32,948 bases of DNA, taken from the NCBI GenBank assembly GCA_032250735.1, contig JAVVEP010000032.1, positions 1-32,948 of the forward strand, read 5' to 3'. This document shows, in pieces, positions 24,788 through 32,630 of this stretch. The DNA comes from Gammaproteobacteria bacterium. GTDB lineage: Bacteria > Pseudomonadota > Gammaproteobacteria > SZUA-152. How positions within the stretch are numbered: position 1 is the first letter of the stretch; every line of letters starts with the position of its first letter. The translations under genes and the position numbers were made by a program. Under the pieces are notes generated by a model that saw only the letters and a list, made by a program, of their open reading frames with translations, ran no database searches and was not told where the DNA came from.

Positions 24788-25546
24788 ATGGACAACAAAC
24801 TACATAGCTCGATACAAGTCGTAGACCGCGCCGTGTTTTTGCTCGACGCCCTGTCGCAATACGATCACCCGGTGAGTCTCAAATTCCTGGCGGCAGATAC
24901 CCTGCTGCACCCCTCCACCGCCTTTCGCATACTGGGCGCACTGGTCACCCACGGCTTGGTAGAAAAGGACAAGCTGGGCGATTACCGGCTGGGTACCCGT
25001 CTGCTGGGCTGGGGTGATCGGGTGCGGTCACGCCTCGACCTGCGCGTGGAGGCCCGACCGATCATGGAGTGGCTGCGTGACGCGGTTGGCGAGACCGTGA
25101 ACCTGACCCTGCAGGAAGGCGACGAGGTGGTTTATGTCGAGCGCATGGTCGGCCGGCGCGCCATCCGCGTTGAGCAGGTTATCGGCAGTCGCGCCCCCCT
25201 GCATGTCACCGCGGTGGGCAAGTTGATGCTCGGTGACATGGGCGAACAGGCCTGGAACGACTATGCCGAGCGTACCGGCCTGCCGATGTTTACCGACAAC
25301 ACCGTCGGCACCAGGGAGCAATTGGGCGAACAGATCAGGGCAGCGATGCGTAACGGCTATGCACTGGACAATGAAGAGGCCGAACTGGGCGTCGGCTGTA
25401 TCGGCGTGGTGGTGCGCGACGCATCCGCCGCGGTCGTCGCCGGCCTGTCCATCTCCGCCCCTATCGAGCGTCGCAGCGATGAATGGATCGCACTGGTGCA
25501 GCAGGCCGGACAGCGTCTGTCCGCGCAACTGGGTTATCGCGGCTAG
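24788..25546 (+). CDS. IclR family transcriptional regulator
   Basis: A 252-residue regulator. The N-terminal winged HTH (about 7-70) has VSLKFLAADTLLHPSTAFRILGALVTHGLVEKD. The C-terminal IclR effector domain (about 80-248) has VNLTLQEGDEVVYVERMVG, LHVTAVGKLMLGDM and the closing VGCIGVVVRDASAAVVAGLSISAP. It is divergent from the phosphoketolase-DUF1537-glcDEF operon and presumably senses a metabolite of that pathway (glyoxylate, glycolate or a sugar acid). No Shine-Dalgarno sequence precedes ATG 24788, because the operator dyad occupies that place. The message may be leaderless or poorly translated. Confidence 0.9.
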   Translation: MDNKLHSSIQVVDRAVFLLDALSQYDHPVSLKFLAADTLLHPSTAFRILGALVTHGLVEKDKLGDYRLGTRLLGWGDRVRSRLDLRVEARPIMEWLRDAVGETVNLTLQEGDEVVYVERMVGRRAIRVEQVIGSRAPLHVTAVGKLMLGDMGEQAWNDYAERTGLPMFTDNTVGTREQLGEQIRAAMRNGYALDNEEAELGVGCIGVVVRDASAAVVAGLSISAPIERRSDEWIALVQQAGQRLSAQLGYRG

Positions 25547-25565
25547 CCTCTACCACGTACCCCTT

Positions 25566-26183
25566 CTAACCAGAGTTCGCCATACCGATCCGGCCTAACT
25601 GCCTGTCGTGCAGGCGCGAAAGCAACACCAGCCCCGTAATGGCGCCCACCAGCGCCAGTGCCATATCCGACTGGGTATCCCAGCTATACCCCTGGGTGCC
25701 GAGAAAGGCCTCGGCGCCCTCGCCGGTGGCAATCGCGACCCACCATTCGATGAGTTCATAAAAGGCGCTCAGGGCGAGACACAGGCAAATGATGAACAGG
25801 TTGCGCCACGCCGCGCCATTGAAGACCGCATTGCGGATGACAATCTCACGGGTAATCAGCGCCGGCACAAAGCCCTGGGCGAAATGCCCGAGCTTGTCGT
25901 AATTGTTGCGCTCCAGGCCGAACAGCTCCTTTAGCTCATTGAACAGGGGGACCTCGGCGTAGGTGTAGTGCCCACCGATCATCAAGATGATGCAGTGCAG
26001 CAGGATCAGCACATACAACAGCGGGGTCAGGCGGAAGCTGTGATAGGTTGCCGCGATGGCGATAAAGCCGACGATGGCGGGAAAGACCTCCAGAAACCAG
26101 ACGAATCGGTCCTTGGGTTCAATGGCGGACCACAGGAAAACCGCCGCGAATATAATCAGCCAGATGAATTTCAACGATGTCAC
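25566..26183 (-). CDS. DUF2238 (YjdF-type) inner-membrane protein
   Basis: A 205-residue polytopic protein with about six membrane helices (LKFIWLIIFAAVFLWSAI, VFPAIVGFIAIAATY, PLLYVLILLHCIILMIGGHY and later ones). It carries the family's conserved motifs: GGHYTYAEVPLF, NNYDKLGHFAQGFVPALITRE and SAFYELIEWWVA, ending in a segment with LGTQGYSWDTQSDMALALVGA. The many His/Asp/Glu residues near membrane ends suggest a metal-dependent or lipid-handling site, but the function of YjdF/DUF2238 is unknown. It is convergent with the IclR gene (19 nt apart) and follows the cyanase operon in the same direction, separated from it by a terminator-like hairpin. Confidence 0.87.
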   Translation of the reverse strand: MTSLKFIWLIIFAAVFLWSAIEPKDRFVWFLEVFPAIVGFIAIAATYHSFRLTPLLYVLILLHCIILMIGGHYTYAEVPLFNELKELFGLERNNYDKLGHFAQGFVPALITREIVIRNAVFNGAAWRNLFIICLCLALSAFYELIEWWVAIATGEGAEAFLGTQGYSWDTQSDMALALVGAITGLVLLSRLHDRQLGRIGMANSG

Positions 26184-26290
26184 TTCCTGTTTTACTTTCT
26201 ATTTTACGTTCACCACGCAGGTGCCGGTTATCGAATCGTTTTCTGAATAAGTCAGTGCTGAGCCAATATAACCGGTAGAGGGTGTGGCTT

Positions 26291-26338
26291 ACAAAACAAG
26301 AACCAAAACAAGAGGCAAAACAGGGGACGAAACCGGGG
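26291..26338. repeat. Degenerate short tandem repeat, CAAAACAAG-like
   Basis: ACAAAACAAGA, ACCAAAACAAGA, GGCAAAACAGGG and GACGAAACCGGG follow one another at 12-13 bp. This is a small, imperfect tandem array between cynS and the DUF2238 gene. Confidence 0.45.
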
Positions 26339-26361
26339 GAATTTTTCTGCGCGGCGTTTAT

Positions 26362-26388
26362 GCGCAGCGGCCGGTTCGACCGCTGCGC
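26362..26388 (-). terminator. Hairpin after the cyanase gene
   Basis: GCGCAGCGG pairs perfectly with CCGCTGCGC around a 9-nt loop, starting 23 nt past the cynS stop. The U-run is weak, so termination may be partial. Confidence 0.5.
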
Positions 26389-26411
26389 CCTGCCCTTCAT
26401 CGATGACGCAC

Positions 26412-26852
26412 TTACCAGCTCTTGTAAGGCAGGAATTTGCCGTTGAGGGTGACGACGACGCGATCCCCGGCCGGGTTGGGTTCCTTATCAATGTGCATGG
26501 AGAAGTCGATCGCGCTCATGATGCCGTCGCCGAATTTTTCATGGATCAGCGCCTTGATCGTGTCGCCATACACGCCGACAATCTCGTACCAGCGGTAGAT
26601 GACCGGGTCGGTGGGCACGGCCTTATCCCAGCTCTTGTGCGGAAACGCCTGCAATGCGCTGGAGACCGCCTCCGGCAAACCCAGCACCTCACACACCTTG
26701 TCGGCGAATTCGGGCTTGAGGCTGTTCATGCCCAGGCAGGCGGAGGTGAGAAACACCGGCGCCAGCCCCACCTGTTCGGCAATGGCCTCCCAGCCCAGTG
26801 CTGCGCGGTTTTTGGCCGCCATGATCTCTTCGGTCATTTCAATCTTGTTCAT
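26412..26852 (-). CDS. cynS: Cyanate hydratase (cyanase)
   Basis: A 146-residue protein of standard length. It converts cyanate and bicarbonate to ammonia and CO2 (via carbamate), acting as a decamer in the cytosol. The N-terminal helix-turn-helix-like domain is followed by the catalytic domain. PVIYRWYEIVGVYGDTIKAL supplies the catalytic Arg and Glu, and EKFGDGIMSAIDF supplies the catalytic Ser. AGGAGA precedes the ATG at 26852. It lies 64 nt after the transporter ATPase gene as the last member of a cyanate uptake and breakdown operon, which gives both nitrogen and CO2. Confidence 0.97.
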   Translation of the reverse strand: MNKIEMTEEIMAAKNRAALGWEAIAEQVGLAPVFLTSACLGMNSLKPEFADKVCEVLGLPEAVSSALQAFPHKSWDKAVPTDPVIYRWYEIVGVYGDTIKALIHEKFGDGIMSAIDFSMHIDKEPNPAGDRVVVTLNGKFLPYKSW

Positions 26853-26916
26853 GGTTATTTCTCCTGCTCTCAGGTTGATGTCATGTGTTTGCGAGTGCCT
26901 GTTGCGCAGGCCGTCG

Positions 26917-27822
26917 CTAGCCGGCCGCCCGTTGATAGTGGTCCTTCTTCATCGCCGGCTCGGGTTCCGCGGCGGGGTCGACCACCAGGGGATGCTTGCT
27001 GTCCGTCGCCACGGCGCTGACGGAGGAGCCGGACAGTTCCCTGGAGCGATTGATCAGAAAGTCCACCAGATGGTTGCGGATCCGGTAATAGCCGGGGTGA
27101 TGGATAATGTCGGTGCGGTTGCGCGGGCGGGGTATCGATACCTCGACCGATTCGGCGACCCGCGCCTGCGGCCCATTGGTCATCAGCAGGATGCGATCGG
27201 AGAGCAAGATTGCCTCGTCCACATCATGGGTGATCATAAACACGGTTTGCTGCGTCTCTTCCCAGATCTTCAGCAGCTCTTCCTGGATCATGCCGCGCGT
27301 CAGCGCATCCAGCGCACCGAACGGCTCATCCATCAGCAGTAACTGGGGCTGGGTGGCAAAGGCGCGGGCGATACTGACCCGCTGGCGCATACCGCCGGAA
27401 AGCTGCGAGGGCTTGCGGTGCTCGACCCCTTTCAGCCCGACCAGCGACAGGAACTTCATGCTGTGTTCGACGACCTGTTCCCGGCTCCACCGCGGCCAGC
27501 GCGCGGCGACCGCGAAGGTAATATTGTTCAGCGTATTGCGCCACGGCAACAGGCTGTAGTTCTGGAACACGACACCACGCTCCAGACTCGGGCCCGCGAC
27601 CTCCCGGCCGTTCATGATCACGGCGCCGTCACTGGCCTCATCCAGACCGGCGAGGATATTCAGGATAGTGGACTTGCCACAGCCGGAATGGCCGATGATG
27701 CAGACAAACTCACCCTTGTTGATGCCAAAATTTGCGTTATCAAACACCGTCAGGTCCTGTTCGCCCCGCGGATTCGGGTAGCGTTTCGCCAACCCCTGTA
27801 CTTCGACGAATTGTGTCGTCAT
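26917..27822 (-). CDS. Cyanate/nitrate-type ABC transporter ATP-binding protein
   Basis: A 301-residue ATPase of the NrtD/CynD/TauB type: Walker A GHSGCGKST (about 43-51), signature LSGGMRQRVSIARA, Walker B LLLMDEPFGALD, and H-loop MITHDVDEA. The C-terminus has an extra 60 or so residues (PRNRTDIIHHPGYYRIRNHL and a variable tail). It energises uptake through the adjacent permease. It is followed 64 nt later by cynS, so cyanate is the likely substrate; nitrate or bicarbonate transporters look alike, and only context separates them. It starts 10 nt after the permease stop. Confidence 0.9.
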   Translation of the reverse strand: MTTQFVEVQGLAKRYPNPRGEQDLTVFDNANFGINKGEFVCIIGHSGCGKSTILNILAGLDEASDGAVIMNGREVAGPSLERGVVFQNYSLLPWRNTLNNITFAVAARWPRWSREQVVEHSMKFLSLVGLKGVEHRKPSQLSGGMRQRVSIARAFATQPQLLLMDEPFGALDALTRGMIQEELLKIWEETQQTVFMITHDVDEAILLSDRILLMTNGPQARVAESVEVSIPRPRNRTDIIHHPGYYRIRNHLVDFLINRSRELSGSSVSAVATDSKHPLVVDPAAEPEPAMKKDHYQRAAG

Positions 27823-27832
27823 GTCTTAGCTC

Positions 27833-28663
27833 CTACTCTTCGTATGCGACCAGCCGACTGACCGTGCCGAGCGCCATATCAAGCAGCATGCCGACAATAC
27901 CGATCATCAGGATGGAAAAAATGACGCTGGCCAGATCCAGGTTATTCCACTCGTTCCACACGTAGTAACCGATACCGGTACCCCCCACCAGCATCTCGGC
28001 CGCCACAATCACCAGCCATGCGATGCCGACAGAAATTCTCATGCCGGTGAGGATCGTCGGCGCCGCGGCGGGCAGGATGACCTGGAATGCCGTCTTCAAC
28101 GGCCCCAGCTCGTGGGTACGCGCCACGTTGATCCAGTCCTGACGCACGTTGGAGACACCAAACGCGGTGTTGGTCAACATGGGCCAGATCGAGCAGATGA
28201 AAATTACGAAGATTGCCGAGGCCTCGGAGTCCTGGATGATGAACAGGGCGAGCGGCATCCATGCCAACGGCGATATCGGTCGCAACACCTGAATAAACGG
28301 GTTCAGCGCCTTGTGCATCAACGGCGACATACCCACCAGAAAACCGATCGGGATGGCCACCAGCGCCGCAAGCAGGAAGCCCGTCAATACCCGATAGATC
28401 GAGTAACCCAACTGAATACCGATACCCTTGTCATTGGGCCCGGCATCATAAAAAGGGTTGCCCAGTTCGGCCAGTGCCAGACTGAACACGGCGGATGGCG
28501 GCGGTACACGCGCCTCCTGCGAGGCGCCTCCCATCAACAGCTCGTATTCAGACTGCGGCGCGGTATCCCTGGGCACAATGTTGAGGCCTTCCCAGAAAGC
28601 GAGAAACAGCGCCAACAGCACCAGCGATAACAGGGCCGACCTGAATGGCAGTGACTTGTGCAT
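27833..28663 (-). CDS. Cyanate/nitrate-type ABC transporter permease
   Basis: A 276-residue BPD_transp_1 family permease with about six membrane helices. The first is LLSLVLLALFLAFWEGLNIV. The EAA-type cytoplasmic loop near residues 185-205 reads ARTHELGPLKTAFQVILPAAAP, where it meets the ATPase. An N-terminal periplasmic segment between helices one and two is typical of NrtB/CynB. The ATG at 28663 shares one base with the TGA of the binding-protein gene (TGATG), so the two are translationally coupled, with GGAGGA upstream. It is the membrane channel for the substrate delivered by the Tat-exported binding protein. Confidence 0.9.
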   Translation of the reverse strand: MHKSLPFRSALLSLVLLALFLAFWEGLNIVPRDTAPQSEYELLMGGASQEARVPPPSAVFSLALAELGNPFYDAGPNDKGIGIQLGYSIYRVLTGFLLAALVAIPIGFLVGMSPLMHKALNPFIQVLRPISPLAWMPLALFIIQDSEASAIFVIFICSIWPMLTNTAFGVSNVRQDWINVARTHELGPLKTAFQVILPAAAPTILTGMRISVGIAWLVIVAAEMLVGGTGIGYYVWNEWNNLDLASVIFSILMIGIVGMLLDMALGTVSRLVAYEE

Positions 28664-30162
28664 CAGCTCCTCCGGATCTTGAAGCTCTGAACGTATTCCT
28701 CGGGTTTGGTGTAATCAAACTCCTTACCCATGATGGTGTAGTTCTGGTAGGTTTTGCCCGGCGGCGTATAACCCAGCTCCTTCATGATCCTGGCAGTGTC
28801 TGCGGCAAGATAGACCTCCTCCGCAATCTGCCGGTAATTGACATCGCCCTTGATGTAGCCCCAGCGCTTCATCTGGGTGAGGATCCACACACCCATCGAG
28901 TGCCACGGGAAGGGATCAAAGTCGATACGGTTAGGCACATCCATTACCCCGCCCAGGCCATCGGCATACCGGCCGGTGAGCACCTGTTGAATAACCGGCA
29001 CGGGCTGATTGAGATAGTTTTTCGGCGCAATCGCCTCGGCGATCTCACTGCGGTTTTCCTGCTTGGCCGAGTAATGGGTGGCATCAATAATGGAACGCAA
29101 CAGCGCGCCGTAGGTGTTGGGGTTATTGACGGCAAACTCTTTGGAGCAGGCAAACGCGCAACAGGGATGGCCTTCCCAGATGTCTTTGGTCAGCATGTGA
29201 ATGAAGCCGACCTTCTCCCATACCGCGCGCTGATTGAACGGGTCAGGCGAGAGATAGCCGTCAAGATTGCCGGCACGCAGGTTGGCGACCATTTCCGGCG
29301 GTGGCACAACGCGGATCTGGATATCCTTGTCCGGGTCCAGACCGTGTTCGGCGACGTAATAACGTAACAGGAAGTTGTGCATCGAGTATTCGAACGGCAC
29401 ACCGAATTTAAACCCTTTCCACTGTTTTGGATCGCGCTTGTCCTTGTGGTCCACATGCAGGACGATGGCCTGGCCGTTGATGTTTTCCACCGCAGGCATG
29501 ATGTAAGGCTTGGCCGTAGAGCCGGCGCCCATGCTCATCGCCAACGGCATCGGCGTCAGCATGTGCGCGGCGTCATATTCGTTGGATAAGGATTTGTCTC
29601 GCGCCACCGCCCAGCCGGCGGTCTTGATCACGTTGACATCCAGCCCGTACTTCGCATAGAAACCCATCGGGTGCGCCATGATGATCGGCGTGGCGCAGGT
29701 AATCGGCACAAAGCCTACATCCAGTTTGGTTTTCTCCAGCTTGCCCATACTGTCCTTGAGCGCGGCCTTCGCCTCCGCCAGCGGAAACAGGGCGCCGAAC
29801 ACCGCAGCGGCGGTGCCAGCCCCCACCAGACCGAGAAAGGCGCGACGGCTCATTTCATTGTGGCCGAACACCGAGCGCACCACCGCGCTTTCAATCGCCC
29901 GATCCATCATTTCCTCAGCCGAATCAAATGCGGCACTACCCGACTCGGGCGTGTGAACTGTAGCGCCCTGCCCGGATGCGTGCGGCTGACTGGTCGCGGA
30001 TTCGTACAGCGCATTTTCCAGCTGATCCTGACGCTGGCCGGCAGTCAGTCCATCACGCGAGGGATCCTGCCTGGCGCTGTTACACAGTGGGCAATCACAA
30101 CTGGCCTTGTGCGTCAGGTTGCTGTGCGGATTAAACGGATCGTTAAGGCTCTTGTAGGTCAT
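28663..30162 (-). CDS. Tat-exported NrtA/CynA-type substrate-binding protein
   Basis: A 499-residue CmpA/NrtA/CynA family binding protein. I chose ATG 30162 (MTYKSLNDPFNPHS) because AGGGGA lies 7 nt upstream; a longer frame from 30312 has no ribosome binding site. An unusual N-terminal extension of about 100 residues carries CDCPLC (Cys22, Cys24, Cys27). It precedes an internal Tat signal, SRRAFLGLVGAGTAAAVFGA (about 105-124). The binding domain begins LDVGFVPITCATPIIMAHPMG and continues through NLRAGNLDGYLSPDPFNQRA and a CmpA-like C-terminus. Cyanate is the likely ligand given cynS downstream. It heads the operon behind a sigma54 promoter. Confidence 0.88.
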   Translation of the reverse strand: MTYKSLNDPFNPHSNLTHKASCDCPLCNSARQDPSRDGLTAGQRQDQLENALYESATSQPHASGQGATVHTPESGSAAFDSAEEMMDRAIESAVVRSVFGHNEMSRRAFLGLVGAGTAAAVFGALFPLAEAKAALKDSMGKLEKTKLDVGFVPITCATPIIMAHPMGFYAKYGLDVNVIKTAGWAVARDKSLSNEYDAAHMLTPMPLAMSMGAGSTAKPYIMPAVENINGQAIVLHVDHKDKRDPKQWKGFKFGVPFEYSMHNFLLRYYVAEHGLDPDKDIQIRVVPPPEMVANLRAGNLDGYLSPDPFNQRAVWEKVGFIHMLTKDIWEGHPCCAFACSKEFAVNNPNTYGALLRSIIDATHYSAKQENRSEIAEAIAPKNYLNQPVPVIQQVLTGRYADGLGGVMDVPNRIDFDPFPWHSMGVWILTQMKRWGYIKGDVNYRQIAEEVYLAADTARIMKELGYTPPGKTYQNYTIMGKEFDYTKPEEYVQSFKIRRS

Positions 30163-30291
30163 CGGATTTTCCCCTTGCTTACCTGTAGTGCATGGTTTTC
30201 GACAGCGCTCTCTTTTAGTGCAAATCATCATCGCCATCTCGAGCAAAACAGTGTCTTCACAACGATGATCTGCACCACTGCCATGATCTAG

Positions 30292-30308
30292 AGCACAGGC
30301 CGTGCCAG
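30292..30308 (-). promoter_or_regulatory. Sigma54 promoter of the cyanate operon
   Basis: Minus strand CTGGCACGGCCTGTGCT matches YTGGCACGRN3TTGCW with a perfect -24 element and one mismatch in the -12 element (GTGC for TTGC), at exact spacing. Transcription would start near 30281, leaving a leader of about 120 nt before ATG 30162. Confidence 0.75.
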
Positions 30309-30401
30309 CCACGAATGATTCCGCTAAGGCATTGAAATAAAACAGGTCTTTATCGACGGGGTAAAAAGTGACGACGCTGAAATTTCGTAGAACAACGCGT
30401 T

Positions 30402-30421
30402 TTCGTAATCGTGATTACGAA
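30402..30421. promoter_or_regulatory. Enhancer-type dyad between the cyanate operon and its activator
   Basis: TTCGTAATCGTGATTACGAA is a perfect dyad with 9-bp arms and a 2-bp centre, about 95-115 bp upstream of the sigma54 -24 element, the usual enhancer distance. A half-site (TTTCGTAG) lies at about 30383-30390 and another (CTCGTAG) at 30424-30430. It probably binds the divergent activator and may autoregulate it. Confidence 0.65.
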
Positions 30422-30496
30422 GCCTCGTAGCATTGGCACAGATCATGGAATACAGGGATATCGCCGTCATGAAACCTTCATCCGGGAAAGCCCATC

Positions 30497-32392
30497 ATGC
30501 CCACACAGATCGAAAACCTGTTCCTCCATCTCAGCGATGCCGTGCTGCTGATCGACCCCTACAACGACACCGTGCTCAAGGCCAACCCCGAGGCGCAGAT
30601 CCTGCTCGGCTATACCGCGCAGGCGTTTGACCGGCTGCGCCCGAGCCACCTTTTCCTGCCGGATCTGGCGGGCATGATTGCCTTTACCCAGGCAGTGCTG
30701 CACAAGGGACGTTACTGGAGCAACGAGCTGCACGCGCTGGACCAGAAAAATAATCCGCTACGGCTGGAGGTCTCCGCCAGCGTGCTGCAGGAGCCGGACG
30801 CCACGCTGATGATCTGCACGCTGCGTAATCATGAAAAAATCGAAGACCTGCGACGCATCACCGAGGCCAACTCACTCCAGCGTGAGGGACTGGAAGGCTG
30901 GAAAAGTATCGATTCGGTATTCAGGGAATTCGAGCGCCAGAATCAGTTGATCCTCAATGCGGCCGGTGAAGGTATCTATGGTGTCGATACCGAAGGCAAC
31001 ACCACCTTCATCAATGCCGCGGCTGAACGCATCCTGGGCTGGCGGGCCGATGAACTGAGCGGAAGAAATATCCACAAGCTGATCCACCACAGTCATGCCG
31101 ATGGCGATCACTATCCCGATCATGAATGTCACATCTTTGCGGCATTTCGCGACGGCGAGGTACGCCATATCGATAACGAGGTGTTCTGGCGCAGGGACGG
31201 AAACTCAATCCCGGTGGAATACACCAGCACGCCCATCATGGAAGAAGGGCGCCTGATCGGCGCGGTGGTCATCTTCCGCGACATCAGCGAACGCAAACAG
31301 GCAGAGACAAAACTGCATGCCGCCCTCAACGAGGTGCAGACCCTGAAGCGAAAACTGGAACTGGAAAATGCCTATCTGCAGGAGGAATATCTCACCGGGC
31401 ATAACTATAAGGAGATCGTGGGCAACAGCGCCGCCATCAATCAGGTGATCCGCCAGATTGAACTGGTCGCCCCGACCAATGCCGCAGTCCTCATTACCGG
31501 TGAATCCGGTACCGGCAAGGAACTGATTGCCCGCGCCATCCATGAGCATAGCGACCGCCATGACCGGCCGATGATCCGCGTCAACTGCGCATCCATTCCG
31601 CATGAACTGTTTGAGAGCGAATTCTTCGGCCACATCAAGGGGGCCTTTACCGGCGCAGTCAGCGATCGCGCCGGCCGATTTGAACTGGCCGACGGCGGCA
31701 CCCTTTTCCTTGACGAGATTGGCGAGATACCGATGGACCTGCAGGGAAAACTCTTGCGCGTGCTACAGGAGCAGCAATTTGAACGGGTGGGCGAATCCAC
31801 CACCCGGCGCGTGGATGTGCGTATCATCGCGGCCACCAACCGCAACCTGAAAACAGAGGCCGAGGCCAGGCGCTTCAGGGAAGATCTGTATTTTCGCCTG
31901 AATGTCTTTCCCATTGAATCGATCCCCCTGCGTGAGCGGCTCGAAGATATCCCCCTGCTCGTCACCCACTTCCTGCGCATCACCTGCAAAAACCTTGGCA
32001 AGCCCGCGGTACATAAGCCCGAGGTCCAACTGACGAAGGGGGACATCGAACGCATGCAGGCCTACCACTGGCCGGGCAATATCCGTGAACTGATGAATGT
32101 CATCGAGCGCTCGGTGATCCTTTCCCGGGACGGAAGACTGCATCTGGACTTCAGCGCCCATGCACAGGGCACAAGATCGCACAGACCGGCGGGCCACATA
32201 CCCGGCCATATCCATACCCAGGCCGAACTGCGCCAGCAGGAGCTGAATAACATCGTCGCCGCGCTGGAGAAATGCAACGGCCGACTGTTCGGCAAAAACG
32301 GCGCCGCAGAAATGCTGGCGATGAAACCCACCACCCTGGCATCGAGGATTAAAAAGCTGGGGATCAACCGCTACCGGTTTGTGAATCAATAA
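30497..32392 (+). CDS. PAS-PAS-AAA-HTH sigma54-dependent activator of the cyanate operon
   Basis: A 631-residue enhancer-binding protein. PAS 1 covers about 5-115 and PAS 2 about 145-275, the latter with a His-rich loop HHSHADGDHYPDHECH. A coiled coil follows at about 272-298. The AAA+ domain (308-545) has Walker A GESGTGKE (335-342), an intact GAFTGA sigma54 loop (382-387) and Walker B LFLDEIGE. A C-terminal FhlA-like HTH reads GKNGAAEMLAMKPTTLASRI. It is divergent from the cyanate operon, whose promoter is sigma54-type with a dyad enhancer between the two genes, so it very likely controls it. The PAS ligand (cyanate, redox or oxygen) cannot be read. The ribosome binding site is weak; ATG 30497 is the first in-frame start. 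Confidence 0.92.
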   Translation: MPTQIENLFLHLSDAVLLIDPYNDTVLKANPEAQILLGYTAQAFDRLRPSHLFLPDLAGMIAFTQAVLHKGRYWSNELHALDQKNNPLRLEVSASVLQEPDATLMICTLRNHEKIEDLRRITEANSLQREGLEGWKSIDSVFREFERQNQLILNAAGEGIYGVDTEGNTTFINAAAERILGWRADELSGRNIHKLIHHSHADGDHYPDHECHIFAAFRDGEVRHIDNEVFWRRDGNSIPVEYTSTPIMEEGRLIGAVVIFRDISERKQAETKLHAALNEVQTLKRKLELENAYLQEEYLTGHNYKEIVGNSAAINQVIRQIELVAPTNAAVLITGESGTGKELIARAIHEHSDRHDRPMIRVNCASIPHELFESEFFGHIKGAFTGAVSDRAGRFELADGGTLFLDEIGEIPMDLQGKLLRVLQEQQFERVGESTTRRVDVRIIAATNRNLKTEAEARRFREDLYFRLNVFPIESIPLRERLEDIPLLVTHFLRITCKNLGKPAVHKPEVQLTKGDIERMQAYHWPGNIRELMNVIERSVILSRDGRLHLDFSAHAQGTRSHRPAGHIPGHIHTQAELRQQELNNIVAALEKCNGRLFGKNGAAEMLAMKPTTLASRIKKLGINRYRFVNQ

Positions 32393-32403
32393 CCTGGGGA
32401 TTT

Positions 32404-32450
32404 CGCCACATACAAAAGACCCCAACAGGCGGGGCCAGTTTTATGTGGCG
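32404..32450 (+). terminator. Nested hairpin after the sigma54 activator gene
   Basis: An outer stem CGCCACATA/TATGTGGCG encloses an inner CCCC/GGGG stem, starting 12 nt past the stop codon. No long U-run follows, so termination is probable but not certain. Confidence 0.5.
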
Positions 32451-32630
32451 CAGAGCGAGGGATTGATGCGCACCAGCCCTGGCGCCCACCCCGGCAGGGA
32501 GCGCCTGCAGCTGTCCCGTTTATCTTTCCTGACAAACGGTCGAGCCCCGGAAGGTTGCCAACTAACGTCCAATTCGGCTAGATATTCCTTTGTAATCAAC
32601 CGAGCAGACATTTAAATCGATATAAATTCT

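Noticed and set aside
30436-30451. TTGGCACAGATCATGG as a plus-strand sigma54 promoter for the activator gene
   Set aside because: The -24 half fits but the -12 GC is missing.
32560-32590. GGACGTTAGTTGG on the minus strand as an attC or attI end
   Set aside because: Only one arm resembles R'; there is no paired R'' or internal hairpin.
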